A DNA stretch of 64,000 nt from Cyclina sinensis (lineage: Eukaryota; Mollusca; Bivalvia; Venerida; Veneridae): NCBI GenBank assembly GCA_012932295.1, contig JAAONU010000001.1:40038780-40102779 (forward strand), given 5' to 3'. Both the position numbers and the translations under genes were made by a program. Positions 1 to 11,591 of the stretch are shown one piece after another (positions within the stretch are counted from its first letter, which is position 1; each line of letters starts with the position of its first letter). The notes beneath the pieces were generated by a model. It saw only the letters and a program-made list of their open reading frames with translations, was not told the DNA's origin and made no database searches.

Positions 1-2450
1 ACCACAACAAACTTCCACAACAACAACAGCCACCACAACAACAGTAAAAGCCAAAAACATCACCACTGTAACCACAACAGCCATCAACATCTCGGACAAG
101 CAAACAGACATCAGACTGACAGAGGGAGACAGTTGCAGTTGTAGTAGCAGAATTTGTAGCAGCAGTTGTAGTAGCAGTAGTAGTAGCAGTAGTAGAAGCA
201 GTAGTAGTAGCAGCAAACATCACGATGGTAACCACTTAAGCCACAACCACAAAAACTAACAAAAGATGAAGACATAACCACTCCAGCCACAACCACAAAA
301 ACTAACAAAAGATGAAGACATTACCACTGCAACCACAACAAACTTCCACAACAACAACAGCCACCACAACAACAGCAAAAGCCAAAAACATCACCACTGT
401 AACCACAACAGCCACCAACATCTCGGACAAGCAGACAAATATCAGACTGACAGAGGCAGACAGTTGCAGTTGTAGTAGCAGAATTTGTAGCAACAGTAGT
501 AGTAGCAGTAGTAGAAGCAGTAGTAGTAGCAGCAAACATCACGATGGTAACCACAAGAAGAGCCATCAAAACCATAAAAATCACAACCAAAGACTCTAAC
601 AAAAGATGCAGACATAACCACTCCAGCCACAACCACAAAAACTAACAAAAGATGAAGACATAACCATTGCAACCACAACAAACTTCCACAACAACAACAG
701 CCACCACAACAACAGCAAAAGCCAAAAACATCACCACTGTAACCACAACACCCATCAACATCTCGGACAAGCAAACAGACATCAGACTGACAGAGGGAGA
801 CAGTTGCAGTTGTAGTAGCAGAATTTGTAGCAGCAGTTGTAGTAGCAGTAGTAGTAGCAGTAGTAAAAGCAGCAAACATCACGATGGTAACCACTTTAGC
901 CACAACCACAAAAACTAACAAAAGATGAAGACATAACCACTCCAGCCAAACCACAAAAACTAACAAAAGATGAAGACATTACCACTGCAACCACAACAAA
1001 CTTCCACAACAACAACAGCCACCACAACAACAGCAAAAGCCAAAAACATCACCACTGTAACCACAACAGCCACCAACATCTCGGACAAGCAGACAGACAT
1101 CAGACTGACAGAGGCAGACAGTTGCAGTTGTAGTAGCAGAATTTGTAGCAGGAGTAGAAGTAGCAGTAGTAGAAGCAGTAGTAGTAGCAGCAAACATCAA
1201 GATGGTAACCACTCCAGCCACAACTACAAAAACTAACAAAAGATGAAGACGTTACCACTGGAACCACAACAAACTTCAAAAACAACAACAGCCAACAAAA
1301 ACTAACAAAAGATGAAGATATTACCACTGCAACCACAACAAACTTCAACAATAACAACAGCCACGACAACAACAGCAAAAGCCAAAAACATCACCACTGT
1401 AACCACAACAGCCACCAACATCTCGGACAAGCAGACAGACATCAGACTGACAGAGGCAGAAGCAGCAGTAGTAGCAGTAGTAGAAGCAGTAGTAGTAGCA
1501 GCAAACATCACTATGGTAACAACTCCAGCCACAACCACAAAAACTAACAAAAGATGAAGACATAACCACTGCAACCACAACAAACTTCCACAACAACAAC
1601 AGCCACCACAACAACAGCAAAAGACAAAAACATCACCACTGTAACCACAACAGCCACCAACATCTCGGACAAGCAGACAGACATCAGACTGACAGAGGCA
1701 GACAGTTGCAGTTGTAGCAGTAGAATTTGTAGCAGCAGTAGTAGAGCAGTAGTAGTAGCAGCAAACATCACGATGGTAACCACAAGAAGAGCCATCAACA
1801 CCATAAAAATCACAACCACAGACACAAAAAAAGATGCAGACATAACCACTCCAGCCACAACCACAAAAACTAACAAAAGATGAAGACATTACCACTGCAA
1901 CCACAACAAACTTCCACAACAACAACAGCCACCACAACAACAGCAAAAGCCAAAAACATCACAACTGTAACCACAACAGCCACCAACATCTTGGACAAGC
2001 AGACAGACATCAGACTGATAGAGGCAGAAGCAGTAGTAGTAGTAGCAGTAATAGAAGCAGTAGTAGTAGCAGCAAACATCATGATAGTAACCACTCCAGC
2101 CACAACTTACCACAAAAACTAACAAAAGATAAAAACATAACCACTGCAACCACAACCAACTTCCACAACAACAACAACAGCCACCACAACAACAGCAAAA
2201 GCCAAAAACATCACCACTGTAACCACAACAGCCACCAACATCACAAAAACACCAACAATATCAATAGAACAACCAACCAATGGAACCACAACCACAGAAA
2301 CTAATAAAAGATGCAGACATAACCACTCCAACCACAACAAACCCTCACAACAACAACCCCTAAAACAACAGCAAAACCCTCAAAAATCACCACAGTAACC
2401 ATAACAGCCACCAATACCACAAACACCAACAAATATCAATACAACAATCA
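1..2450. repeat. Satellite-like tandem array, unit about 240-340 bp
   Basis: At least eight imperfect units start with a shared block (AACTTCCACAACAACAACAG or a close variant) near 9, 341, 681, 999, 1341, 1583, 1909 and 2159. Each unit joins an ACC/ACA-rich half to a GTAGTAGCAG-rich half. Unit length changes mostly through the number of trinucleotides in the GTAG-rich half and through a short spacer containing ACTAACAAAAGATGAAGAC. Thr/Ser-rich reading frames exist on both strands, but they follow the trinucleotide composition and break between units, so I treat the region as non-coding satellite DNA. The array runs off the left edge of the window. Confidence 0.85.
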
Positions 2451-3042
2451 CACCCACATAAGAATAACATTAGCTTTACCACCACAAAAAAAAACACAAA
2501 TAAATACCCACCACCAAATAAATTAGTTATACCACCACCAATATCATTAGTTATACCACCACCAATAAAAACCCATCACCAATAAATACCCACCACCAAT
2601 TAGAGAAGTTATACCACCACCAATATCATTAGTAATACCGCCACCAATAAAAACCCATCACCAATAAGTACCCACCACCAATTAAATTAGTTATACCACC
2701 ACCAATATTATCAGTAATACCGCCACCAATAAAAACCCATCACCAATAAAAACCCACCACCAATTAAATTAGTTATACCAACACCATTATATTAGTTATA
2801 CCACCACCAATTAAACCCACCACCAATAACATCAGTAAAACCACCACCAATAAAAGCCATCACCAATACAACCCACCACCAGTAAGATTAGCTATACCGC
2901 CACCAAAAACATTAGTTTTACCACCACCAATGAAACCCATCACCGATAAAACCCACCACCAATAAGATTAAACAACCACCAATAAAATTAGTTATACCAC
3001 CACCGATTAAACCCACCACCAATAGCATTAGTAATACCACCA
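2451..3042. repeat. Minisatellite of ACCACCACCAAT modules
   Basis: Short modules such as TTAGTTATACCACCACCAAT and AAACCCATCACCAATA alternate in higher-order units of about 80-90 bp. The tract directly abuts the larger array on its left and shares its ACC-rich character. No coding potential is apparent. Confidence 0.8.
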
Positions 3043-3087
3043 CCATTTTTTTTTTGTATTTTTTTTTTGTATTTTTTTTTTTTTTTT

Positions 3088-3119
<32 letters not shown>

Positions 3120-3132
3120 GTATTTTTTTTTT

Positions 3133-3173
<41 letters not shown>

Positions 3174-3192
3174 GATTTTTTTTTTTTTTTCA
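3043..3192. repeat. T-rich tract with regular GTA interruptions
   Basis: About 150 bases are almost pure T, interrupted by single GTA steps at uneven 10-30 base intervals. The opposite strand reads as long Lys-rich frames, which are compositional artefacts. This marks the end of the satellite block. Confidence 0.85.
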
Positions 3193-3239
3193 TTTTTAAT
3201 ACAATAAATAATCAATATACAAGGCGGTGGGGGCTTGGA

Positions 3240-3703
3240 CTAATCATAGGACTGGGTCCCCCACTTTACCTGCAACCTAGGAGGAGGCCGACGATTCCTA
3301 CGGGAATGACGAAGACCAACAGACTGTCCTACAGGGCCATCAGGAGTAACTGATCCAACCTCCCCTCCCAGAGAGCCCCTCTCTCTGGTATTCCCAAGGG
3401 TAACCTCAGGCAGCACTGGCACAGCCAGTTCCACCTCTGCAATCAAGAGACCCTCCTCGGGTATGGGACCCACCTGGACTTCCTCAGGGTGGAAAACCAA
3501 CTCCTGAAGAACTTCATCCCTAATACCTGCGACAACAGAGTCGGGCATGTCCTCTAGGACTGTCTCCATGTCTACCTGTGGGCCAAGCCCCTGGTCAGCT
3601 GAAAGTGACTCATCCAAAGACAGGTCAACTTCACCGACAGCCCTAACATCGACCTCCTCACCACTGTCTAGTGGCTCCCTGAAGACCTCACGTTCCACCT
3701 CAT
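3240..3703 (-). CDS. Terminal exon, probable retroelement polyprotein tail (partial)
   Basis: The minus-strand frame is open from a good splice acceptor (a T-rich tract ending TTTTCAG, AG at 3705-3704) to the stop at 3240, about 154 codons entered in phase 1. The protein is very acidic (many Glu, Asp and Val) and then switches to a basic, Pro-rich end, SRRNRRPPPRL followed by a short tail. Acidic linkers ending in an RRNRRPPxRL block are common at the C-terminus of Ty3/gypsy-type polyproteins in molluscs, after the integrase. No integrase, RNase H or protease motif lies in the window beside it, so this is either a fragment or the last exon of a domesticated copy. Base composition is clearly more GC-rich than the flanks. 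An unrelated host gene with an acidic C-terminus cannot be excluded. Confidence 0.35.
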
Positions 3704-4244
3704 CTGAAAATAGAAAAAGGATCAAACTTAAGTTTACAGTTCACATTTTATGACATCTGTTCCAACAAAACACTATAATCAAACTTCTTATTATTAAACA
3801 AACAAGCAACAATCTCAGTCTCATTATGTGCTGCTTACAATCTGAAATTTCCTGATACAGTAAAATCTCAATTTTAAGACCACCAAAGGAAAGTGGTCTT
3901 AAAGGGAAACAGAAGTCAAAAATTTTAACAGACGCCATAATAAAGTTTGTGCATTTATTGTGAAGTTTTGAAAATTTTATGAATATTGAAAGAATATTTA
4001 CTCAGAAATGCTTAAAGCGACTGACTCACAGACGATGAAAAAATGAAAATGTTTATACATCTTGAAATTCTTGCTGTAATTGTGAAGAACATATTTAAAC
4101 TAAGTTACTGACTCATTTTCTGTTACAGAAAAACATCAAAATATCAAGTTTTACACATTTTTATCGGTAAAAAATTTACCCCGTTAGTCACGGGGTAGAT
4201 ACTTTATTTATAACATTAATTTTGATGCACTCTAACAACTAGAC

Positions 4245-4325
4245 GTCATGGCTCAGTGGTCTAGGTCGCTGCTCTACATTTTACTGATCAAAAGGTCGTG
4301 GGTTCAAATCCTGGTTAAGTCAAAC
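4245..4325 (+). other. tRNA-like pol III promoter domain inside TTAA element, copy 1
   Basis: TGGCTCAGTGG matches the tRNA A-box consensus. About 45 bases further on, GGTTCAAATCC matches the B box with one change. Spacing is as in a tRNA, but the acceptor stem does not pair convincingly, so this is a tRNA-derived module as in SINEs and not a working tRNA gene. The same module occupies the same place in the copy at 14051-14485. Confidence 0.65.
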
Positions 4326-4885
4326 CTTTCTTTTTCAGTTTTTATGGTTTATAGAAGCATAATATCATGTTCTTTCCATAGTATATAAAATTCTCTTAAA
4401 TTTTAAAGAAACTAGAACTGTGTCCATAGGACACGGATGCCCCCACTATGCATAAGTGCTCATAAACAAGAACATGTATATTCTGTATGTAAGATTTAGG
4501 TGGGGAACAATTTTTTCTGTAGTTGCAAATGAATTAAGGTGTTTTGTATATTATCAATGCTGTCCTTTTATTTCAAAATTAGATATTTTATACTGAAACA
4601 AGGGCTGTCGGATGGACAGCACGCTCGACTATTCTTAGTGCTTGAAGATATAATAAAAGCCTAAAATTAAAGATTTTTCAAAGTCTTAAAAGGGGAATGA
4701 CTAATAAAAATGCTTAACAGAGTTATGGGCCTTGATGGAATGACACAGTCTACGGCTAAGTTTGAACCAAATATCTGCAGTAGAAAGGAAAGAAATAGTG
4801 AAAATGAGAAGCTTGCCCTAAAACTTTAACCCGATAGCCACGCCGCAAGTACAATACACCTCCTTATTCTTTGAATAGTCGACAT

Positions 4886-5898
4886 AACAAGTAAATTTGT
4901 GAGCTAATGCTCATTAGTGATACCCCTGCTATCAGAAATTTGACTTTCATAATGTAATTTGCATTTGTCATATGTATAAAGAGTGTCAAATTTTTCCTAG
5001 TATTTACCTGAACTTAATACAACTTCATCGAAGGCACACCTAGATGGATATGAAAATGGTCAGAATAATGAACAGGTATTACATCTGTGATTTCTGATTC
5101 ATCGAAGTCTTTATTCACAAAAACACGATCAAGTGAACCTCCTTTCCTGTGTGTTGGTAACTTCTAAGTATTCAGTAAACAGGAAGTAGATGAGCAAGGA
5201 GCATATAATCGCTTTATACCATATGAGAATATAGGATAAAGCAATATGCAAAATATCAGGCTGCTGCATCTTATAGTTGCTGAGAAAACTGTGACGGAAA
5301 TTGTGTATGTTTGTCAACTATGTGTAAAAATCTAAGTATTCGGTAAACAGGAAATAGATGTGCAAGGAGCATAAAATCGCTTTACACCATATAGGACTAT
5401 AGGATAAAGCAATATGCAAAATATCAGGCTGCTGCATCTTATAGTTGCTGAGAAAACTGTGATGGAAATTGTGAATGTATGTCAACTATGTGTAAAAATT
5501 TAAGTATTCGGTAAACAGGAAGTAGATGAGCAAGGAGCATAAAATCGCTTTACACCATATGGGACTATAGGATAAAGCAATAAGCAAAATATCAGGCGGC
5601 TGCATGCTCTAGTTGCTTAGAAAACTGCGACGGAAAATAAAGATGTCGTTTGGTTGATGTGATGCACCTATATAGTGACAAAATCTAAAAATATTCGGTA
5701 AACAGGAAGTAGATGAGCAAGGAGCATAAAATCGCTTTACACCATATGGGACTATAGGGTATAGCAATATGTGAAATATCAGGCTTCTGCATGTTATAGT
5801 TGCTAAGAAAACTGCAACGGAAATTTGTTACGGATGGACGGACACACAGACAAGGGTAAAACAGTATACCCCCCACTTCTTCGAAGCGGGGGTATAAA
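4886..5898. mobile_element. Array-plus-hairpin element (family P1), copy 1, four core repeats
   Basis: It begins ACAAGTAAATTTGTGAGC and ends in a hairpin, TATACCCCCCACTTC paired with GAAGCGGGGGTATA. The core holds about four repeats of 170-180 bp, starting near 5160, 5327, 5497 and 5680. A short GGAC-type stretch precedes the hairpin. The copy at 16952-17615 has the same ends with only two core repeats. The layout resembles non-autonomous Helitron-like elements of bivalves (pearl type, from memory). Confidence 0.75.
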
Positions 5899-6060
5899 AA
5901 ATGTTGTAAATATTTATGTGCTATGAGGAATCACATTAGCGAAGACGAAGAAAGAGACACACAAGAAATTACATAAAATTTAAAAAATGTTACACATGAA
6001 AGTTAACTACAGATTAAAATATAGAAACCCCAGGTGTGTCAGGTCCCGTAAATAACATTA

Positions 6061-7185
6061 CCCTTCCTTTACTATCATCTACACATTAAGGTTGTTCATC
6101 CCTGAAAGTTTAAGCAAAATCTGCCATCCGGTTTATGAGGAGTTATGTTCACAAATTTATTTCACTTTATGGTATATAGTGAAAAAATCAACAAAGGGCC
6201 ATAATTCCGTTAAATTTGGTCGCAGCAAAAATTCCTTCCTTTACTATCATCTACACATTAAGGTTGTTCATTCCTGAAAGTTTAAGCAAAATCTGCCATC
6301 CTGTTTATGAGGAGTTGCGTTCACAAATTTATTTGGCTAAATGGTATATAGTGAAAAAATCAACAAAGGGCCATAATTCATTTAAATTTGGTCAAAGCAA
6401 AAATTCCTTCCTTAACTTTCATCAACACATTAAGGTTGTTCATTCCTGAAAGTTTAAGCAAAATCTGCCATCCAGTTTATGAGGAGTTGCGTTCACAAAT
6501 TTATTTGGCTATATGGTATATAGTGAAAAAATCAACAAAGGGCCATAATTCCGTTAAATTTGGTCGAAGCAGTAATTCCTTCCTTTACTATCATCTACAC
6601 ATTTAGGTTGTTCATCCTTGAAAGTTTAAGCAAAATCTGCCATCCTGTTTATGAGGAGTTGCGTTCACAAATTTATTTGGCTAAATGGTATATAGTGAAA
6701 AAATCAACAAAGGGCCATAATTCCGTTAAATTTGGTCGCAGCAAAAATTCCTTCCTTTACTATCATCTACACATTAAGGTTGTTCATTCCTGAAAGTTTA
6801 AGCAAAATCTGCCATCCGGTATATGAGGAGTTGAGTTCACAAATTTATTTCACTTTATGGTATATAGTGAAAAAATCAACAAAGGGCCATAATTCCATTA
6901 AATTTGGTCGCAGCAAAAATTCCTTCCTTCACTATCATCTACACATTAAGGTTGTTCATTCCTGAAAGTTTAAGCAAAATCTGCCATCCAGTTTATGAGG
7001 AGTTGCGTTCACAAATTTATTTGGCTATATGGTATATAGCTAAAAAATCAACAAAGGGCCATAATTCCGTTAAATTTGGTCGAAGCAATAATTCCTTCCT
7101 TTACTATCATCTACACATTAAGGTTGTTCATCCCTGAAAGTTTAAGCAAAATCTGCCATCCAGTTTAAGAGGAGTGGCGTTCACA
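6061..7185. repeat. 172-bp tandem array
   Basis: About 6.5 copies repeat at an exact 172-base spacing (landmarks at 6216, 6388, 6560, 6732, 6904). The unit includes ATCAACAAAGGGCCATAATTC and AAGTTTAAGCAAAATCTGCC. Because 172 is not a multiple of 3, each unit restarts an apparent reading frame of about 77 codons; these frames are not genes. Variants alternate between IYFTLWY-type and IYLAxWY-type units. A CGTACG-rich palindromic tail follows (7197-7241). Confidence 0.9.
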
Positions 7186-8029
7186 AAATTTCGGGACGTA
7201 CGTACAGACGTACAGTAGTACTATCGTACGGTCGTACGGACTGATGAACTTTGTGGGGGCATAAAAAAAAATCAACAAAATTCTGTGAGTCAGTCGCTTT
7301 AATTAAAAGTAGTGATTTTTCAGTTTTAAGTCAACCGACAGAACACGCCATCTTGTCACATGACCATTTAGGTTGTGATGTGCTTATCTTTATCTAAATT
7401 GATAACAACTACAATAGGTAAGATTATCAGAAGAATGCCTATTTGTTGCATGAAAGTTTGCTTAATAAATTGATGGCTTATTTTGTATTTTTCCAAAAGA
7501 AATAATTTGTATGAACTGTTTCGGCCATAAGTGAATGGTATTATATTAACATTTGTTATAAACAATGTCTAATTTTGGCATAAAAATGATGTAACTTTAA
7601 TGTACAAAATGTCGCAGTTTGGCGTAAAATGACATCACATAGCAATATAAACAATATCGACTTTGGCGCAAACAGAAGTCACACATTATTTTGCACAAAA
7701 ATCAATTTTAGCAAATATGCATATTATATAAATTAACGAAATATCTATAAAATCACAGGATTTTTTCTGCCAAAAATTATGTAATGTTAAATTAGGAAAT
7801 ACATATGTAAAAAGTACGGTACATCTTATAGATTAAAAAGTCACTGATGGAAAAAAATGCATAAACAGCAAAGGGTACAAAAAATTCCAGTAACAACTGT
7901 ACATAAACTTAATTAATTATAAGGCAGACAATAAATTTAATATTTCATCTGTACTGTAAATTGTAGAGACTTAATAAAGTCTAAATTATCTGCACTCACC
8001 AAAGTAATCATGAAAAGCTATACAATATT

Positions 8030-8420
8030 TCTTAATAAAGGCCCTTTGGAAAAACTGTTCCCAATTTATGAATCCAGTAGGTTTCCTTAATAAGTCTCTC
8101 CATATTATTATGTACCTATACAAACAATTGACATGAAACTAAAGTCATTTAGACTGTATTCATTTTGATTAAAATGTGAAGCAACAAGTGTAGAAAAAGC
8201 AGGATCTAAATAGCTATTGATATCAAAACGGTGATTATTCATTCGCTTAGACACTTTCTGACTGGTCTGGCCAACATATTGCATATTACATTTTTTGCTA
8301 GTTATTAAATAAATTACATCTGAGCTTGTACAGTCAGTATTGTAATTTAATTTAAATTCTGTATGATACTGAGAGCTAGTAAAACTAGAGCTATCATTAA
8401 ATGTGATTAATACCCCCACA
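8030..8420 (-). pseudogene. Penelope-like element GIY-YIG endonuclease fragment
   Basis: A 103-codon minus-strand frame (8108-8419) contains DVIYLITSKKCNMQYVGQT followed by a basic KRMNNHR segment. This is the GIY-YIG core as found in Penelope-like retroelements: a V-x-Y-L-I entry, a paired Cys region, Y-V-G-x-T, and the catalytic-region Arg and His. After a one-base frame slip near 8105 the characteristic end continues (ERLIKETYWIHKLG, then FPKGL, then stop). The reverse transcriptase half is missing; a 146-bp array abuts the 5' side. It is a dead fragment. A broken reverse transcriptase of a similar element lies at 17716-18365. Confidence 0.8.
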
Positions 8421-8439
8421 AGACTGCTTCAGAACTGAG

Positions 8440-9662
8440 AAGTTATTAGTAACAGAATACTTTGTAAAAAAATTGAAAAAGAGTTATGGTTGTTGGCAAT
8501 TAAAGATAGTTGTGGTTCTTGTATACTGCACTTCCTGTCATTGTGCTTGACCATTGTATGAAGTTGCCTTGAATTCCAACCAATAGTTTTCAAGTTATTC
8601 TCCAGATGAGGAAAACCAACAAAAGGCAATAACTGTGCAAATAGTGAAGACAGAGTTATAGCTCTTGTACAATGCACATCCACTTATTGTGCTTGACCAT
8701 TGTATGAAGTTGCATTGAATTCCAACCAATAGTTTTCAAGTTATTCTCCAGTCAAGGAAAACCAACAAAGGGCAATAACTGTGCAAATAGTGAAGACAGA
8801 GTTATAGCTCTTGTACAATGCACATCCACTTATTGTGCTTGACCATTGTATGAAGTTGCACTGAATTCCAACAAGTAGTTTTCAAGTTGTATTCTGGACA
8901 AGGAAATCCAACAAAGGGCAATAACTCTGCAAATATGGAAGATGGAGTTATAGCTCTTGTCCACTGCACTGTATCTCATTGTACTTGATCATTGTATGAA
9001 GTTGCACTGAATTCCAACCACTTTTTTTTAAGTTATGCTCTGGACAAGGAAAATCAACAAAGGGCAATAACTCTGCAAATATAGAAGACGGAGTTATGAT
9101 TCTTGAACACTGCACTTCCTCTTATTGTGCTTGACCATTGTATGAAGTTGCATTGAATTGCAACCAGTAGTTTTCAAGTTAGGCTCCAGACAAGGAAACC
9201 AAACAAAGGGCAATAACTCTGCAAAAAGTGAGGATGAAGTTATGGCGTTTGTACATAGCACTTTCTGTCAATGTGCTTGATCACTGTATGAGGTTGCATT
9301 GAATTCCAACCAGCAGTTTTCAAGTTATGCTCCGGACAAGGAAAACCAACAAAGAGCAATAACTCTGCAAATAGTGAAGATGGAGTTATGATTCTTGAAC
9401 AATGCACTTCTTATTACTGTGCTTGACTATAGTATGAAGTTGCACTGAATTCCAACCAGCAGTTTTCAAGTTATGCTCCATACAAAGGAAAACCAACAAA
9501 GGGCAATAACTCTGCAAATAGTGAAAATGGATTTATGATTCTTGAACACTGCACTTCTTCTTATTGTACTTGACCATTGTATGAAGTTGCACTGAATTCC
9601 AACTGGTAGTTTTCAAGTTATGCTTCGGACAAGGTACAGCCTGACCGACCAACCACCGGGTG
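8440..9662. repeat. 146-bp tandem array
   Basis: Eight or so copies recur at about 146 bases (GAGTTAT landmark near 8482, 8653, 8799, 8944, 9090, 9235, 9381, 9531). The unit holds TTGTGCTTGACCATTGTATG, AGTTTTCAAGTTATGCTCC and CCAACAAAGGGCAATAACTC. The array ends in a short CCGACCAACCACCGGGTG tail, not a clear GGAC microsatellite. Confidence 0.9.
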
Positions 9663-10080
9663 ACTCCTTCGTTTTAGTAGTATAACTATCACTTTCAATG
9701 ATGCAAGATCAATGAGAACATTTAAGATGGTTGCATTTAATAGATGTAAATTTAACATTGTTCAGAGGTTGAAAATTAGTTTTTAGAAGTGAAAGCTTCT
9801 AAAGCTACACACCAGATTAGTTAGACTAGTTAACAATCACATGACCACCTCTTATCCATACATTCACAATGTAAAAAAGTACCACAGGTTGTATGAGTTT
9901 TCATTGCTATTTCGATAAAAGTTCTCTGATATTGCAGAATTCTGTTGATCTTGAAAGCATGAGGTATAATTTCAATTTTTTGGCAAATCAAACTGTAAAA
10001 TTAACAAGTTAGTAATTTAGTATTCATATGCATAAAAATTCATTCATAAAATTCATTACACATTGAAACAATCGTTTGTT
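9663..10080. other. No recognised feature
   Basis: About 420 bases of AT-rich sequence between the 146-bp array and the LINE. I see no open frame, splice-site pair or repeat that I can support. Part may be an unrecognised 5' piece of the LINE. Confidence 0.4.
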
Positions 10081-10092
10081 AATTGGTGATGT

Positions 10093-11375
10093 ATGAAAAA
10101 ATGGTCGATCGAAAATGATGTAATTACTGATGCACAATTCGGCTTTAAGGCAAATTACAGTACTGTAGATGCAGTTTTTTTACTCCACAACTTTATAGAA
10201 AGGCAACTGAAGAGCAAGAATAAATTGTTTTGTTTTTTTATTGACCTACAAAAATGTTTTGATACTATTTATAGAAACGGAATATGGGTAAAACTTATAA
10301 AAAGTGGATTAAATGGTAAATTATTCAATCTGATACGGTCGCTTTATAATTGCGTTAAACTATGCGTAAAACATTTAAATGATTTATCCGACTTTTTCAA
10401 TCATGATATTGGATTGTTACAAGGGGAGATAATGTCCCCGCTACTTTTTTCTTTGTTTATCAATGATGTTGAACTATTCCTTCAAAAAGACGCAGATGTT
10501 GGTATTAAATTAGATCAATTATCTGTATATTTATTGCTTTTTGCAGACGATGCGGTAATTTTTCTAAAACTGCTGAGGGGTTACAAATTTCACAACAGAA
10601 CTTTAAGTCATACTGTGACAAATGGAAACTAAAAGTAAATACCCAAAAAACAAAATGCATGATTTTTCAAAAGGGTGGTTATTGTGGAATACCTCAATAC
10701 TTATTCAAATATGATGAAGAAAACACTGAAATTGTAAAAAGTTTTAACTACTTAGGTGTGGTATTGTCTAGTAATGGATCTTTTGTAAATGCAACTAAAA
10801 CTTTGTCCGGAAAGGCATTGAAAGCCATGAGCTCTTTATTATCTGTAACAAGGACATTAGAGATACCTACTTCAGTTATGTTTAACTTATTTGATACTTA
10901 TGTGACATCCATTATAAATTATTCCTGTGAAGTTTGGGGCTTTTTAAAATCTGAACAACTTGAAAGAATTCATAGAAAATTTTTAAAGAGGTTACTCAAC
11001 GTAAAAATGTCAACCTGTAATTCTGTACTTTATGGTGAAACTGGAAGATTCCCATTATATGTTGTAAGGAGAACAAGAATTATTAAATATTTTTTAAAGT
11101 TATATGTAGAAAAAAGCAATAATTGTTTATTATATACTATGATCGAACACTGAAGACAGGATATATATGAAGATAAAAATACTGTGAACTGGGCATTGAA
11201 CGTAAAAAATTTATTGCAAGAATGTGGCTTCAATGATGTATGGCTGTACCCAATGTCTGTAGATATCAATATTTTTATACCCATTTTACGTAGACGATTA
11301 CTTGACATGTATATAAGAAGTAGGAAACAGGAAATTGACACTAAATCATCTCTTTTATTATATACTTATAAATGA
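10093..11375 (+). pseudogene. LINE reverse transcriptase, frameshifted
   Basis: Frame one (10093-10632) has the RT palm: a QFGF-type motif, FFIDLQKCFDT (motif A with the first catalytic Asp), GLLQGEIMSP, and LLLFADDAV (motif C, catalytic Asp pair). A one-base loss in a T-run near 10565 moves the remainder into another frame, where TAEGLQISQQNFKSYCDKWK, the FNYLGVVLSSNG block and NYSCEVWG follow up to 11153. After a stop, a third stretch (11184-11375) carries the WALNVKNLLQECGFNDVW segment typical of this LINE group. The catalytic residues survive, but the reading frame does not. Confidence 0.85.
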
Positions 11376-11591
11376 AATATTGAGAAATACTGATGAAATA
11401 AATTGCGTATTTTCATTTTCCATATTTTCACTGTAAAAATTTATTTTTCACTGCAGTGAAACATATTTTCCGTATTTTCACTGGTGTCTTGCTGGACTAC
11501 TTTCTTCTAAATTCAGCCAATACACTAAATTAAAGGGGAATTCTTTCAATTCTTAAGGTCAAAAAAGAGAAAAGTATATAATAAACAGAAA

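Larger units (their letters stand above)
4412..7262. mobile_element. Nested insertion splitting TTAA element copy 1
   Basis: Relative to the intact copy at 14051-14485, about 2.85 kb is inserted after TTTTAAAGAAA. It begins CTAGAACTGTGTCCATAGG and GATGCCCCCAC, and ends GTGGGGGCATAA, so the two ends carry complementary GCCCCCAC / GTGGGGGC blocks. It contains a possible small inverted-repeat piece (about 4590-4875, CTCGACTATTC versus GAATAGTCGAC), a second tandem-repeat element (4886-5898) and a 172-bp array (6061-7185). No protein-coding gene is present. Confidence 0.65.
4016..7298. mobile_element. TTAA-flanked inverted-repeat element, copy 1 (interrupted)
   Basis: The left end is AGCGACTGACTCACAG directly after TTAA (4012-4015). 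The right end is its exact reverse complement followed by TTAA (7299-7302). The left 400 bp aligns by eye along its length with the intact 435-bp copy at 14051-14485. The right end continues that copy after a gap, so a separate insertion of about 2.85 kb (near 4412-7262) splits this element. TIRs with a TTAA duplication are the signature of piggyBac-type cut-and-paste transposition. No transposase is present, so the element is non-autonomous. Confidence 0.8.

Noticed and set aside
1..2450. CRISPR-like regular repeats
   Set aside because: Units are long, imperfect and contiguous without unique spacers, in a eukaryotic context.
2918..3215. Lys-rich minus-strand reading frames of 75-91 codons
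   Set aside because: They are the complement of the T/GTA tract and carry no real protein signal.
6092..7137. Series of 61-77 codon frames with a shared peptide
   Set aside because: They are one 172-bp unit translated again and again; the unit is not a multiple of three, so no continuous protein exists.
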